DNA of 64,000 bases from Streptomyces catenulae (GCF_000718015.1 NZ_JODY01000003.1:310001-374000), one strand, 5' to 3'; positions 52,748 to 61,142 are shown, counted from the stretch's first letter. The notes: generated by a model not told the origin, from the letters alone. Program-made: numbers and translations.

Positions 52748-53563
52748 TCAGCGCTTCTTCAGCGCCCGTTCGATGGTCCGCATGACCTCGTCCAGCGGGG
52801 CGTCCGTCCGCGCCACCGTGACCAGCACCTCACCCGTGCGGGAGACCGCCGCGGGCGCGCTCTCGCCCGCGTCGCTGCGCCCGCCGATGCCGGTGCCGAA
52901 CGTCTCCCGGACGATCTCGAAGGCGTGGTCCAGCTGGGTCTCCACATCGCCCTGGGCACCGGCCCGCAGCCACCGCCGCAGTACGTGGTTGTGCGCGGTG
53001 ACCACCGCCGACGCGGCGACCTCGGCGAGCAGCGGATCGTCGTCGCCCTCGCGGTGCGCGTCCTCGTCGAAATGGCCCAGCAGATAGCGGGTGAACAGCC
53101 GCTCGTAGCGGGCCACCGACGCGATCTCGGCCTCCCGGAGGGTGGGCACCTCACGGGTCAGGTGGTAGCGGGCCACGGAGACCGCGGGGGACGCCGCGTA
53201 CATCCGCATGACTTCCTTGATGCCGCGGCAGACCGTGTCGAGCGGGTTCTCGTGCGCCGGTGCCGCGTCGAGGACCGCCGCGGCGCGCACCAGGGTGTCG
53301 TCGTGGTCGGGGAAGATCGCCTCTTCCTTGGAGCGGAAGTGGCGGAAGAACGTCCGCCGGGCGACACCGGCGGCCGCCGCGATCTCGTCGACCGTGGTCG
53401 CCTCGTAGCCCTTGGTCGCGAACAACTCCATGGCCGCGGCCGAGAGTTCGCGGCGCATCTTGAGTCGCTGGGCCGCCGCGCGGCGGGCGCCCGGAGTACT
53501 GGTCTCCGGAGTGTCGGGGGACGGGGAACGAGCGGGCTGGGACATGTGGGGACGGTACTTCAT
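52748..53563 (-). CDS. TetR-family transcriptional regulator
   Basis: A 271-residue TetR protein if started at ATG 53563; ATG 53545 gives 265 residues and has TACCGT six nt upstream, so a leaderless start there is equally credible. The N-terminal HTH (residues about 35-85) has S-A-A-A-M-E-L-F-A-T-K-G-Y-E-A-T-T-V-D-E-I-A-A-A-A-G-V-A-R-R-T-F-F-R-H-F-R-S-K-E-E. The helical C domain is unspecific. A basic, Pro-rich leader precedes the HTH. Its position between ccr and the 3-hydroxyacyl-CoA dehydrogenase, all on one strand, suggests control of the ethylmalonyl-CoA genes, probably through the dyads at 52470-52505. Confidence 0.9.
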   Translation of the reverse strand: MKYRPHMSQPARSPSPDTPETSTPGARRAAAQRLKMRRELSAAAMELFATKGYEATTVDEIAAAAGVARRTFFRHFRSKEEAIFPDHDDTLVRAAAVLDAAPAHENPLDTVCRGIKEVMRMYAASPAVSVARYHLTREVPTLREAEIASVARYERLFTRYLLGHFDEDAHREGDDDPLLAEVAASAVVTAHNHVLRRWLRAGAQGDVETQLDHAFEIVRETFGTGIGGRSDAGESAPAAVSRTGEVLVTVARTDAPLDEVMRTIERALKKR

Positions 53564-53657
53564 ATTCCCGCGCCCCGTGGCATTCGGTGCCATCCGCGCC
53601 CCGCTGACCAGGGGCGGGCCGCCCGCAGGCGCCAGCAGCCCGCCCCACCGGTCCCGG

Positions 53658-55484
53658 TCAGCGCCGGGCGTACTCACGGAAGCCGCGGCCCGTCTTGCGC
53701 CCCAGGCAGCCCGCGGCGACCAGGTGCTCCAGGAGCGGCGCCGGGGCCAGCCCCGGATCGCGGAACTCCGCGTGCAGCACCTTCTCGATCGCCAGCGAGA
53801 CATCGAGCCCGACGACGTCCAGCAGCTCGAACGGGCCCATCGGGTAGCCGCCGCCCAGCTTCATCGCCGCGTCGATGTCGTCCGGCGTCGCATAGTGCTC
53901 CTGCACCATCTTCACCGCGTTGTTGAGGTACGGGAACAGCAGCGCGTTCACGATGAACCCGGCGCGGTCCCCGCAGTCCACCGCGTGCTTGCGCGCCGCC
54001 GTGCACACCTGCCGGACGGTGGCGTGCACCTCGTCGGCGGTCAGCACCGTCCGCACCACCTCGACCAGCTTCATCGCCGGAGCCGGGTTGAAGAAGTGCA
54101 TCCCGACGACGTCCTGCGGCCGGGAGGTGGCGCGGGCGCAGGCGATGACCGGCAGCGACGAGGTGGTGGTCGCCAGGATCGCGCCCGGTCGGCAGACCGC
54201 GTCCAGGCGGGCGAACAGCTCCTGCTTGACCGCCAGGTCCTCGGCCACCGCCTCGACGGCGAGATCGACCCCGGCCAGCGCGTCCAGCGAGCCCGCCGGG
54301 GTGATCGCGGCCAGCGCGGCGTCCCGCTCCCCGGCGGTCAGCCGCCCCTTCTCCACCGAGCGCTCCAGCGACCTCGCGATCCGCGCCACCGCCCGCTCCG
54401 CCTTCTCCCGGCCACGGGCCGCCAGTACGACGTCGAAGCCCGCCTTCGCGAAGACCTCGGCGATCCCGGACGCCATCGTCCCGGACCCGGCGACACCGAC
54501 GGCACGCACCGGCCGCCCGCCGCCGCGCCCGCCGCCGTCCGCCGGGGTCTGCGCGTCCGGCACCACGGTGGCCGAGCCCGGCGCCTGGTACGTGTAGAAG
54601 CCGCGGCCCGCCTTGCGGCCGGTCAGCCCCGCCTCGGCGAGCTGGCCGAGGATCGGCGCGGGGGCGTGCAGCCGGTCGCCGGAGGCGGTGTACATCGCCT
54701 CCAGAACGGTGCGGGCGGTGTCCACGCCGATCAGGTCGAGCAGCGCCAGCGGACCCATCGGCAGACCGCAGCCCAGCCGCATCGCCGCGTCGATGTCCTC
54801 CCGCCCGGCGTACCGCGACTCGTACATCGCCGCAGCCTGGTTGAGGTAGCCGAAGAGCAGCCCGTCGGCGACGAAGCCGGGCCGGTCGCCCACCGCGATC
54901 GGGTCCTTGCCCAGGTCGCGGGCGAGTTGGGTGACGGCGGTGACGGCGGTCGGCGCGGTCAGCACCGAGGAGACCACCTCGACCAGCTTCATCGCCGGTG
55001 CCGGGTTGAAGAAGTGCAGCCCGAGGACCCGCTCGGGGTGCCGGGAGTCGGCGGCGAGCCGGGTCACCGAGAGCGCGTTGGTGCCGGTCGCGATGATCGT
55101 GTCCGGGCGCACCACCGCGTCCAGCGCGGCCAGCACCTCCCGCTTGAGTGCCTGGTCCTCGGGCACCACCTCGATCACCAGGTCGGCGTCGGCGGCGGCC
55201 CGCACGTCGGGGAAGGTACGGAACCGCGCCAGCACCGACTGCCGCTCCCGTTCGGTGATCCGGCCGCGCTCGACGGAGCGGGCGGTGGCGGCGGCGAGGG
55301 CGTCCGCGGCGGTACGGGCGGCGGCGTCGTCGGTGTCGACGCCGATGACCTCCCGCCCGGCGCGGGCGAGGATCTCGGCGAGCTGGCTGCCCATCGTGCC
55401 GAGGCCGACGACGGCCACGGTCGTCAGGGGCGGCGTGGCGCCGGACAGGTCGGAGGAGGGATCTGGGGTGGACTGACGGTCCAT
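53658..55484 (-). CDS. Tandem-fused 3-hydroxyacyl-CoA dehydrogenase
   Basis: A 608-residue protein containing two full 3-hydroxybutyryl-CoA dehydrogenase units, residues about 22-310 and 335-608. Unit 1 has G-L-G-T-M-G, unit 2 G-S-G-T-M-A for NAD(P). Both have the catalytic-histidine motif L/M-H-F-F-N-P-A-P-A-M-K-L-V-E-V-V, the P-G-F motif (R-P-G-F-V-A-D in unit 1, R-A-G-F-I-V-N in unit 2), and the C-terminal G-x-P-M-G-P segment. Single-domain homologues act as dimers; the fusion supplies the dimer in one chain. It interconverts acetoacetyl-CoA and 3-hydroxybutyryl-CoA, feeding crotonyl-CoA to ccr. ATG 55484 has GGAG upstream. Confidence 0.94.
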   Translation of the reverse strand: MDRQSTPDPSSDLSGATPPLTTVAVVGLGTMGSQLAEILARAGREVIGVDTDDAAARTAADALAAATARSVERGRITERERQSVLARFRTFPDVRAAADADLVIEVVPEDQALKREVLAALDAVVRPDTIIATGTNALSVTRLAADSRHPERVLGLHFFNPAPAMKLVEVVSSVLTAPTAVTAVTQLARDLGKDPIAVGDRPGFVADGLLFGYLNQAAAMYESRYAGREDIDAAMRLGCGLPMGPLALLDLIGVDTARTVLEAMYTASGDRLHAPAPILGQLAEAGLTGRKAGRGFYTYQAPGSATVVPDAQTPADGGGRGGGRPVRAVGVAGSGTMASGIAEVFAKAGFDVVLAARGREKAERAVARIARSLERSVEKGRLTAGERDAALAAITPAGSLDALAGVDLAVEAVAEDLAVKQELFARLDAVCRPGAILATTTSSLPVIACARATSRPQDVVGMHFFNPAPAMKLVEVVRTVLTADEVHATVRQVCTAARKHAVDCGDRAGFIVNALLFPYLNNAVKMVQEHYATPDDIDAAMKLGGGYPMGPFELLDVVGLDVSLAIEKVLHAEFRDPGLAPAPLLEHLVAAGCLGRKTGRGFREYARR

Positions 55485-55933
55485 CGAGGGACTCCAGAGG
55501 GTGTTCCCCCGCGCGCGGGGGAGAGTGACGACTGAGGAGTTGCGCCCGGCGGCACGGCCCGGCGTACGGCGTCCACCACGGCAGGGGTACGCGCCGGGGC
55601 GGGCCGGACACCGCGGACGGTGCGGGGCGGAGGGGTGCGGATACGCGAAGAGGCGGAGGCGGGCCCTGTCCCGGGGCCGTGCCGTGCTCTCCGTAACGGT
55701 GTCGCGGGAAAACCGGGCCGGGCGTGCGGACCGGACCGGGTGGTGCTCACCGAACCGACGTACTACAGGCGGCTGCGTCACCAGGCCGCCGGAGCAGGGG
55801 TGCTGCTCGTTCCCCGAGGTTAACCGGTGGGTAACCGCTGGTCCAGGGGTAGGGCGGGGCTTGTAGCGTGGCGCGGGCCACAGCGGGCGGGCCCGGCGGG
55901 ACATCGGCCGGTCGGCGGGAGAGAAGGCGGCAA
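55485..55933. other. 449-bp divergent intergenic region
   Basis: It holds the promoters of the hydroxyacyl-CoA dehydrogenase (minus) and the HEAT-repeat protein (plus). Near the latter, GGTTAACC (55818-55825) is a perfect palindrome, and GGTTA/TAACC (55818-55822 and 55832-55836) gives a wider dyad; the pair could be an operator. Short frames across the region show no domain or ribosome-binding site, and no RNA gene is seen. Confidence 0.45.
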
Positions 55934-56542
55934 ATGGAAGAAGAATTCCACGAGTTGACGGACCGGGTGCGTGCCGAACTGCGCACCGCGGACGATCTGG
56001 CGGCCTACGAGCGGCTGCTCGGCCTCGCCCGCCGCGGCGGCGCCGCCGCCCGCGACGAACTGGCCGCCGTACTGACCGCGGTGGAGCGCCCGCTGTGGGC
56101 CCGGGAGATCGCCGCCTACGTGCTCGGCTGCGCGGGCGACACCCGCGCCTTCGAGACGCTGGTGCTGCTGCTCAACTACCGCGACCCGGTGCGGTGCGCC
56201 ACGGCCGCCCACGCCCTGGCCCGGCTCGGCGACCCGCGCACCGCCCGCGCGGCCGCCGCCCTCGCCACCAATCCGCTGCGCACCGCCTACGCGCTGCACC
56301 CCGTCCGGCTGCTCGCCGAACTGCGGGCCCCGCAGTCCGTACCGGCGCTGATCGCCACCCTGGAACGGCTGACCGCCCCGCACACGCCGTACTGGCGCGT
56401 CGCGCTCGCCTGCGTCGAGGGCCTGGGCGCCCTCGGCGACCGCCGCGCGGTCCCCGCCCTGACCACCGCCACGGCCCACCCCCGCCTGGCAGCCGCGGCG
56501 GCGGCCGCGTTGGCGAGGTTGGGGGAGGTGGGGGAGGCGTGA
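55934..56542 (+). CDS. HEAT-repeat (adaptin-like) protein
   Basis: A 202-residue all-helical repeat protein. Helical pairs with the HEAT pattern recur: L-W-A-R-E-I-A-A-Y-V-L-G, A-T-A-A-H-A-L-A-R-L-G-D-P-R-T-A-R-A, V-P-A-L-I-A-T-L-E-R-L, V-E-G-L-G-A-L-G-D-R-R-A-V-P-A-L, and A-A-A-A-A-L-A-R-L-G-E. Such proteins are scaffolds and may include phycobilisome-lyase-like HEAT_PBS repeats. ATG 55934 begins the typical acidic leader MEEEF; the frame upstream is Arg/Gly-rich. Partner unknown; it appears monocistronic. Confidence 0.85.
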   Translation: MEEEFHELTDRVRAELRTADDLAAYERLLGLARRGGAAARDELAAVLTAVERPLWAREIAAYVLGCAGDTRAFETLVLLLNYRDPVRCATAAHALARLGDPRTARAAAALATNPLRTAYALHPVRLLAELRAPQSVPALIATLERLTAPHTPYWRVALACVEGLGALGDRRAVPALTTATAHPRLAAAAAAALARLGEVGEA

Positions 56543-56708
56543 GGAAGGGGGAGACGGGGCGGACGGTTGCCGCCGTCCGGGTCTGAGCGCCGGTGCGCCG
56601 ATTGCGGGCGGGAGCCGCCTCCCGGGGTGCGGGGTGCGGCCTGCCGCCGACCTCGTCCGACCGACTGCCCGTCGAAGCCGCCACTCGGGGCGTGGCCCGC
56701 AGCTTCCC

Positions 56709-57281
56709 TCACCCCACCGGCCGCCGGTAGCGCAGTTCGGGGACGGGCTCGCCGCCGACCTCGTCCGTCTGCTCCGTGCCGTCCGGGGTGAAACCGGCGC
56801 GGGCGTAGAACCGCCGGGCCCGGGCGTTGCCGCGTACCACCCAGAGGCGCAGTTCGGCGAAACCGGCTTCCCGGGCGTGCTCCAGCGAGGCGGTCATGAG
56901 GGTGCGGCCGATGCCCATGCCGATCAGTTCCGGTGCGACGTACAGCGCGAACAGTTCGCCTACGGGGTCGGGTGCCGTGCCCGGCACCTCCGGTGCGGGC
57001 CGGTCCGTGGCGTCCGGCGCGGGCGCGGGCCCGACGCACGCCCAGCCGACGACCGCGCCCGCCCGCTCCGCCACCAGATCGCGGACCGCGGGCGACCGCC
57101 GCCGCAGCCGGACGCGCTGCGCCGCGGCCTGTTCCGGCACGCTCAGTCCGTCCAGATACGCCCGCGGCATCAGCCCCTCGTACGCCACCTGCCACCCCCG
57201 CACCCGCACCGCGGCCACCGCTCCGGCATCGCCCTCGGTCATCTCCCGGACGCGCACCGGCGCCCCGTCAGCTGTCGTCAT
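56709..57281 (-). CDS. GNAT-family N-acetyltransferase
   Basis: A 190-residue GNAT. Strands and CoA loop: V-R-V-R-E-M-T-E-G-D-A-G-A-V at the start, L-F-A-L-Y-V-A-P-E-L-I-G-M-G-I-G-R-T-L-M as the pyrophosphate-binding turn, and L-R-L-W-V-V-R-G-N-A-R-A-R-R-F-Y-A-R-A-G-F-T-P-D-G as the last core. ATG 57281 is preceded by TACCGT and six nt, predicted leaderless. Substrate unknown; the small-molecule or protein-amine targets of this branch vary. Confidence 0.9.
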   Translation of the reverse strand: MTTADGAPVRVREMTEGDAGAVAAVRVRGWQVAYEGLMPRAYLDGLSVPEQAAAQRVRLRRRSPAVRDLVAERAGAVVGWACVGPAPAPDATDRPAPEVPGTAPDPVGELFALYVAPELIGMGIGRTLMTASLEHAREAGFAELRLWVVRGNARARRFYARAGFTPDGTEQTDEVGGEPVPELRYRRPVG

Positions 57282-57287
57282 GCGGGG

Positions 57288-57293
57288 ACGGTA
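57288..57293 (-). promoter_or_regulatory. -10 hexamer TACCGT, leaderless promoter
   Basis: TACCGT-CCCCGC-ATG on the minus strand; nearly identical to TACCGT-CCCCAC-ATG before the alternative TetR start at 53545. No ribosome-binding site. Confidence 0.5.
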
Positions 57294-57338
57294 GGGCGCC
57301 CGGCCGGACGGCAGCACGCCCTTTTCCGGGGAGCGGCC

Positions 57339-58376
57339 TCACAGGAGCGTCAACTGCGTCGGCTGCCTGGGCGGTTCGGGGTGCCCACTGCCGCCTGTGG
57401 GCTCGCTCCGTACGGGCCGGATGCGGCGGGCCTCGCCCGGGCGGCCCGGACCTATGCCGAATTCCGTGGCGAACTCGTGGACCTGGCGGGTGATGCGGCG
57501 TTGGTACCAGGTGGGGGCGTAGGCGCCGTTTGCGTACAGCCGGTCGTAGCGGGGGAGCAGTCGGGGGTGGTGGCGGGCGAGCCAGGAGAGGTACCACTCG
57601 CGGGCGCCCGGGCGTAGGTGGAGGGCGAGCGGGGTGACGGACTCGGCGCCCGCCTCGGCCAGGGCGCGGACCGTGGCGCGGAGCTGCTCGGGGGTGTCGC
57701 CGAGGAACGGGAGCACCGGGGCCATCAGCACCCCGCAGCCGATGCCGTGGGCGCGCAGCGTGCGGATCACGTCCAGCCGCCGCTCCGGGGCGGGTGTGCC
57801 GGGCTCGACCGTGCGCCACAGCTCCCGGTCGAGGAAGCCGACGGAGACCGAGACGCCGACGTCGGTGACCTCGGCCGCCTGCCGCAGTAGCTCCAGATCG
57901 CGCAGGATCAGCGTGCCCTTGGTGAGCACCGAGAACGGGTTGGCCCGGTCGCGCAGTGCCGCCAGGATGCCGGGCATCAGCGCGTACCGTCCCTCCGCCC
58001 GCTGGTAGCAGTCGACGTTGGTGCCCATCGCGATGTGCTCGCCGCGCCAGGCGGGGCGCGCCAGCTCGCGGCGGAGCAGCTCGGGGGCGTTGACCTTGAC
58101 CACGATCTGGGAGTCGAAGCCGGTGCCGGTGTCGAGGTCCAGATAGCTGTGGGTCCGGCGGGCGAAGCAGTAGACGCAGGCGTGACTGCAGCCGCGGTAC
58201 GGGTTGACCGTCCAGGCGAAGGGCGCCCGGGAGCCGCCCGGGACGCGGTTGACGAGTGAGCGGGCGCGGACCTCGTGGAAGGTCATGCCGCGGAATTCCG
58301 GGGTGTCGAACCTCCGGCTGACGGTCTCCGTGCCGAACAGTGCCGACGGGCCCTCGCCCAGATGTTCCCAGCGCAT
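57339..58376 (-). CDS. Rv2578c-family radical SAM protein
   Basis: A 345-residue radical SAM enzyme. The iron-sulfur motif CX3CX2C is C63-SHA-C67-VY-C70, followed by the family's F-A-R-R-T-H-S-Y-L-D-L-D-T-G and V-K-V-N-A-P-E-L-L-R-R-E-L. This is the spore-photoproduct-lyase-like branch whose mycobacterial member, Rv2578c, I recall among DNA-damage-inducible genes. ATG 58376 has a strong AGGAGG. A LexA-type dyad overlaps its promoter (58417-58428), supporting SOS control. The C terminus is low-complexity and Arg/Pro-rich. The reaction is unknown; DNA or nucleotide repair is an inference. Confidence 0.9.
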   Translation of the reverse strand: MRWEHLGEGPSALFGTETVSRRFDTPEFRGMTFHEVRARSLVNRVPGGSRAPFAWTVNPYRGCSHACVYCFARRTHSYLDLDTGTGFDSQIVVKVNAPELLRRELARPAWRGEHIAMGTNVDCYQRAEGRYALMPGILAALRDRANPFSVLTKGTLILRDLELLRQAAEVTDVGVSVSVGFLDRELWRTVEPGTPAPERRLDVIRTLRAHGIGCGVLMAPVLPFLGDTPEQLRATVRALAEAGAESVTPLALHLRPGAREWYLSWLARHHPRLLPRYDRLYANGAYAPTWYQRRITRQVHEFATEFGIGPGRPGEARRIRPVRSEPTGGSGHPEPPRQPTQLTLL

Positions 58377-58410
58377 CCTGCCTCCTCGCCGTCCTGTCGA
58401 TCCCCTCACT

Positions 58411-58429
58411 ACAATAGAACACCTGTTCG
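58411..58429 (-). promoter_or_regulatory. LexA/SOS-type box overlapping a -10 hexamer
   Basis: GAACACCTGTTC (58417-58428) is a perfect GAAC-N4-GTTC dyad; on the minus strand it reads CGAACAGGTGTTCT, close to the actinobacterial SOS box CGAAC-N4-GTTCG. It abuts TATTGT (58411-58416), a good -10 for the radical SAM gene starting at 58376. Confidence 0.75.
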
Positions 58430-58540
58430 TTCGGATGGGTTGCACCCGATTTTGGGCGGGTGGCCCCGGGATGGTTGGCTGAGCGCGCACCGCGGGACCG
58501 CGCTGGGCAGGACCGCGCCGAAAAGTGGAGGACAGCACAC

Positions 58541-58984
58541 ATGGGTCAGGTCGAGGCCGTCACCGAGCGGGAGATCGCTGCGGACCCGGAGGACGTGTTC
58601 GACGCGCTCGCGGACTACACCGGTACCCGCGGCAAGCTGCTGCCCGAGCAGTTCAGCGAGTACGAGGTCCGCGAGGGCGGCGACGGCAAGGGCACGCTGG
58701 TGCACTGGAAGCTCCAGGCGACCAGCAAGCGGGTCCGCGACTGTCTGCTGGAGGTCGACGAGCCGACCGACGGGCAGCTCGTCGAGAAGGACCGCAACTC
58801 GTCCATGGTCACCACCTGGGTGGTCACCCCGGCGGGCGAGAAGCGCGCCAAGGTCGTCGTCACCACCACCTGGCAGGGCGCCGGTGGTATCGGCGGCTTC
58901 TTCGAGCGGACCTTCGCACCCAAGGGCCTCGGCCGGATCTACGACGCGATTCTCGCCAATCTCGCCACCGAGACGGAGAAGTGA
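58541..58984 (+). CDS. SRPBCC (START/polyketide-cyclase-like) protein
   Basis: A 147-residue protein with the SRPBCC helix-grip fold: it begins G-Q-V-E-A-V-T-E-R-E-I-A-A-D-P-E-D-V-F-D-A-L-A-D-Y, the usual first strand plus helix, passes through six strands (V-H-W-K-L-Q-A, V-T-T-W-V-V-T-P, K-V-V-V-T-T-T-W-Q-G) and ends in the long C-terminal helix (G-L-G-R-I-Y-D-A-I-L-A-N-L-A-T-E). The cavity can bind lipids or aromatics; no catalytic set is recognisable. ATG 58541 follows GTGGAGGAC. It is divergent from the radical SAM gene and shares the LexA-box region, so co-induction is possible. Tandem terminators follow. Confidence 0.88.
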   Translation: MGQVEAVTEREIAADPEDVFDALADYTGTRGKLLPEQFSEYEVREGGDGKGTLVHWKLQATSKRVRDCLLEVDEPTDGQLVEKDRNSSMVTTWVVTPAGEKRAKVVVTTTWQGAGGIGGFFERTFAPKGLGRIYDAILANLATETEK

Positions 58985-59020
58985 GCGACACCGCACCCGG
59001 CGGCGTACGCTGCCGCTGAT

Positions 59021-59048
59021 CCGGCGGGCCCGCGCCCGGGCCCGCCGG
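59021..59048 (+). terminator. Hairpin terminator
   Basis: CCGGCGGGCCCG (59021-59032) pairs with CGGGCCCGCCGG (59037-59048) over a 4-nt loop, 36 bp after the SRPBCC stop. Confidence 0.8.
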
Positions 59049-59060
59049 GTGAACAGAACT

Positions 59061-59110
59061 CCGGCGGTGGGTTCCCGCGCCTCGTGCAGGGTGCGGGAAC
59101 CCACCGCCGG
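59061..59110. terminator. Strong 18-bp hairpin terminator
   Basis: Left arm 59061-59078 (CCGGCGGTGGGTTCCCGC) and right arm 59093-59110 pair perfectly over 14 nt. It lies between the convergent SRPBCC and dioxygenase genes and probably serves the minus strand, with the preceding hairpin for the plus strand. Confidence 0.85.
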
Positions 59111-59149
59111 TTCGCGTGCGGCGCCCGGCCGACCGGACGCCGCCGCGGG

Positions 59150-59851
59150 TCAGCCGCGCGACCGGGGCGCCGCCCCGGACACCTGGAGGGCGAAGTCGAA
59201 CGTCGCCTCCTTGCCGTCGCCCGCGTCCCGCACGTTCATCAGCAGCGCCGGATCGAAGATCGGGTCGGTGTTGTTGCGCGGCTCGCCCGGGAAGTAGAGC
59301 TGCGTGGTGAGGATCGGGCCGCCCGGTGCCTGGACCTTCACATGGAGGTGGCGGGTGCGCCCCGGGTAGAGCCCCGGCACGATCGTCGTCAGCGTGAACG
59401 CGCCGCGTGCGTCGGTGAACTGATGCCCCCGGAAACGGAATCCGGTGTTGTCGTAGGCGCCGTCGTCGTCCGCCTGCCACCAGTCCAGCAGGACGTCGGC
59501 GAGCGGGGTGCAGGACAGTCCGAAGACGAAGCCGCTCACCGTCAGCGGCGTTCCCTGGGTGCCCGGCTCGACGAGCGAGTCGCGCAGCGGCGAGTTGGGC
59601 TTGAAGTACGGGCCCTCGATCTGCGGCGGCGTCGGGTCGTCCCCGTCGTCGCAGTAGGGCGTCGGGGTGAGCGGGCCGTCGACGGGCTTGCGGTCGCGGG
59701 CCAGCGCGACCCCGCCGAGCAGCATCGTCGCCGGTACGGCCGCGACGGCGGCCTTGAGCACGTTCTTCCGGCTGATCGGACGCGAGGGCCGGTCGGCGGC
59801 ACCGTCCGGTGCGGCGCCCGGCCGGGGGTCCTGACTGCGGTCGTCTTCCAT
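59150..59851 (-). CDS. Exported intradiol ring-cleavage dioxygenase-like protein
   Basis: A 233-residue protein from ATG 59851 (CAGGAG upstream). Residues 27-55 look like a Tat signal with one Arg-Lys pair (S-R-K-N-V-L-K, then a hydrophobic stretch to G-G-V-A-L-A), so a folded enzyme may be exported. The body is the intradiol dioxygenase beta-sandwich: E-G-P-Y-F-K-P-N-S-P-L-R, L-L-D-W-W-Q-A-D-D-D-G-A-Y-D, G-H-Q-F, and P-G-L-Y-P-G-R-T-R-H-L-H-V-K-V with the Fe(III) ligands (two Tyr, two His). Family enzymes cleave catechols. The secreted form resembles putative lignin or siderophore-catechol degrading proteins. A perfect 22-bp palindrome lies 123 bp upstream. Confidence 0.9.
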   Translation of the reverse strand: MEDDRSQDPRPGAAPDGAADRPSRPISRKNVLKAAVAAVPATMLLGGVALARDRKPVDGPLTPTPYCDDGDDPTPPQIEGPYFKPNSPLRDSLVEPGTQGTPLTVSGFVFGLSCTPLADVLLDWWQADDDGAYDNTGFRFRGHQFTDARGAFTLTTIVPGLYPGRTRHLHVKVQAPGGPILTTQLYFPGEPRNNTDPIFDPALLMNVRDAGDGKEATFDFALQVSGAAPRSRG

Positions 59852-59973
59852 CGCGCGCTCCTGGGGGAGAGGGGAAGGGGGAGAGAGGGAGGGGGAGAGG
59901 GGAGTTCGGTGGGGGGGACGGCGAGGGCGTACGGAACGGACCGCCACGGGCGACGGGCGTCCCCGTCGTCCTG

Positions 59974-59995
59974 CCACATGGTCCGGACCATGTGG
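59974..59995. promoter_or_regulatory. Perfect 22-bp palindrome, candidate operator
   Basis: CCACATGGTCC (59974-59984) is directly followed by its reverse complement (59985-59995) with no loop. It lies between the AraC gene stop (60132) and the dioxygenase start (59851), about 123 bp upstream of the latter. Lack of loop favours a protein-binding site over a terminator. Confidence 0.7.
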
Positions 59996-60131
59996 TGCGG
60001 GCCGATGACGACAGACGGTAGGGCAGTCGGCGCGGGGCGTTCGAGGGACTGGACGCGGGGGTCATGGTGAATTCCACGGCTCGGGCGGGACACCTCACGG
60101 GCTGTCGCCCGCCCCGCCTCCGGGAGCCCCG

Positions 60132-61136
60132 CTACGCCCCCGCCTCCTCCAGCGGCGCCCCGCGGTCGGCCCGTTGCCGCGCCGTACCGCTCGTCGCCCG
60201 GCGGAAGTCCCCGGGGCTCACCCCCGTCTCGCGGCGGAAGAAGCGGCAGAAGTAGGCCGGGTCGGCGAAGCCCAGCCGGGCGGCCACCTGGGCCACGCTC
60301 AGCCCGCTGCCGGAGAGCAGACGCTTCGCCTCGACCGTCTGCGCGTGCCGGATCAGCCCGCCCGGCGTTCGGCCGGTGCCCCGCTTGACCACCTCGGTCA
60401 GATGCCCCACCGAGACGCCCAGCTCCTCGGCGTACGAGCGGACCGTGCGGCCCGCGGCGCCGGGGCGGGCCAGCAGGGCGGCGAACTCCCGGGCCAGCGG
60501 CGGCATCCGGCCCGACGCCGGGGACGGGCCGGACACGCCGGGCAGCCGCAGCGCCTGGGCGATCAGGATGTGCAGCTGCGCCTGGAGCACCGAGGTGAAA
60601 CCGTCGGCCCGCTCGCCGTGCTCCCGGACCATCTCCGCCACCAGCGACCCGATCCGCGGCGCCACCCCGGCCGTCACCCGCAGCCCCGGACAGCCGCCGA
60701 GCGTCGCCAGCGCGTCCCGGTCGCCCGGGTGCGCCAGCAGGAAGTCCTCGGTGAAGAGGATGACCCAGCCGTGCAACTGCGTCACCTGCTCCCAGTGGTG
60801 GACCTGCCCCGGCACGATCACGCTCAGCTCCGGCGGGCACAGCGGCCGCCGGACCAGATCCACCACATGGGCGCCGCGCCCGCCGGTGACGTAGGCGATC
60901 TCGTGGAACGAGTGGCGGTGCGGGAAGTTCGCCCGGGCCAGCGGGCCGATCGTGTCGAACGAGCCGATCGCGAAGGGGAGGAGGTGCGGCGTGGGCACGT
61001 CGAGGCGGTGCAGGGGCACCGGATCGTCGTGGCGGGGGCCGTCGTTGACACCGCCGCGCGGGACGAAGACGTCGGGTGCGGGGCCCGCCGCGCGGCCACC
61101 GCGCGCCGACCCGGCCTGTTCGCTGCGTCTGGGCAC
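60132..61136 (-). CDS. AraC-family transcriptional regulator
   Basis: A 334-residue AraC protein. An N-terminal cupin-like sensor (H-R-H-S-F-H-E-I-A-Y-V-T-G-G-R-G, V-I-V-P-G-Q-V-H-H-W) is followed by the C-terminal double HTH (residues about 225-320): Y-A-E-E-L-G-V-S-V-G-H-L-T-E-V-V, K-R-L-L-S-G-S-G-L-S-V-A-Q-V-A-A-R-L-G-F-A-D-P-A-Y-F-C-R-F-F-R-R-E-T-G-V-S-P-G-D-F-R. GTG 61136 is preceded by TAGGGT and six nt (leaderless). It lies upstream of the dioxygenase on the same strand and may activate it through the palindrome at 59974-59995. Ligand unknown. Confidence 0.92.
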   Translation of the reverse strand: MPRRSEQAGSARGGRAAGPAPDVFVPRGGVNDGPRHDDPVPLHRLDVPTPHLLPFAIGSFDTIGPLARANFPHRHSFHEIAYVTGGRGAHVVDLVRRPLCPPELSVIVPGQVHHWEQVTQLHGWVILFTEDFLLAHPGDRDALATLGGCPGLRVTAGVAPRIGSLVAEMVREHGERADGFTSVLQAQLHILIAQALRLPGVSGPSPASGRMPPLAREFAALLARPGAAGRTVRSYAEELGVSVGHLTEVVKRGTGRTPGGLIRHAQTVEAKRLLSGSGLSVAQVAARLGFADPAYFCRFFRRETGVSPGDFRRATSGTARQRADRGAPLEEAGA

Positions 61137-61142
61137 GCCCTC

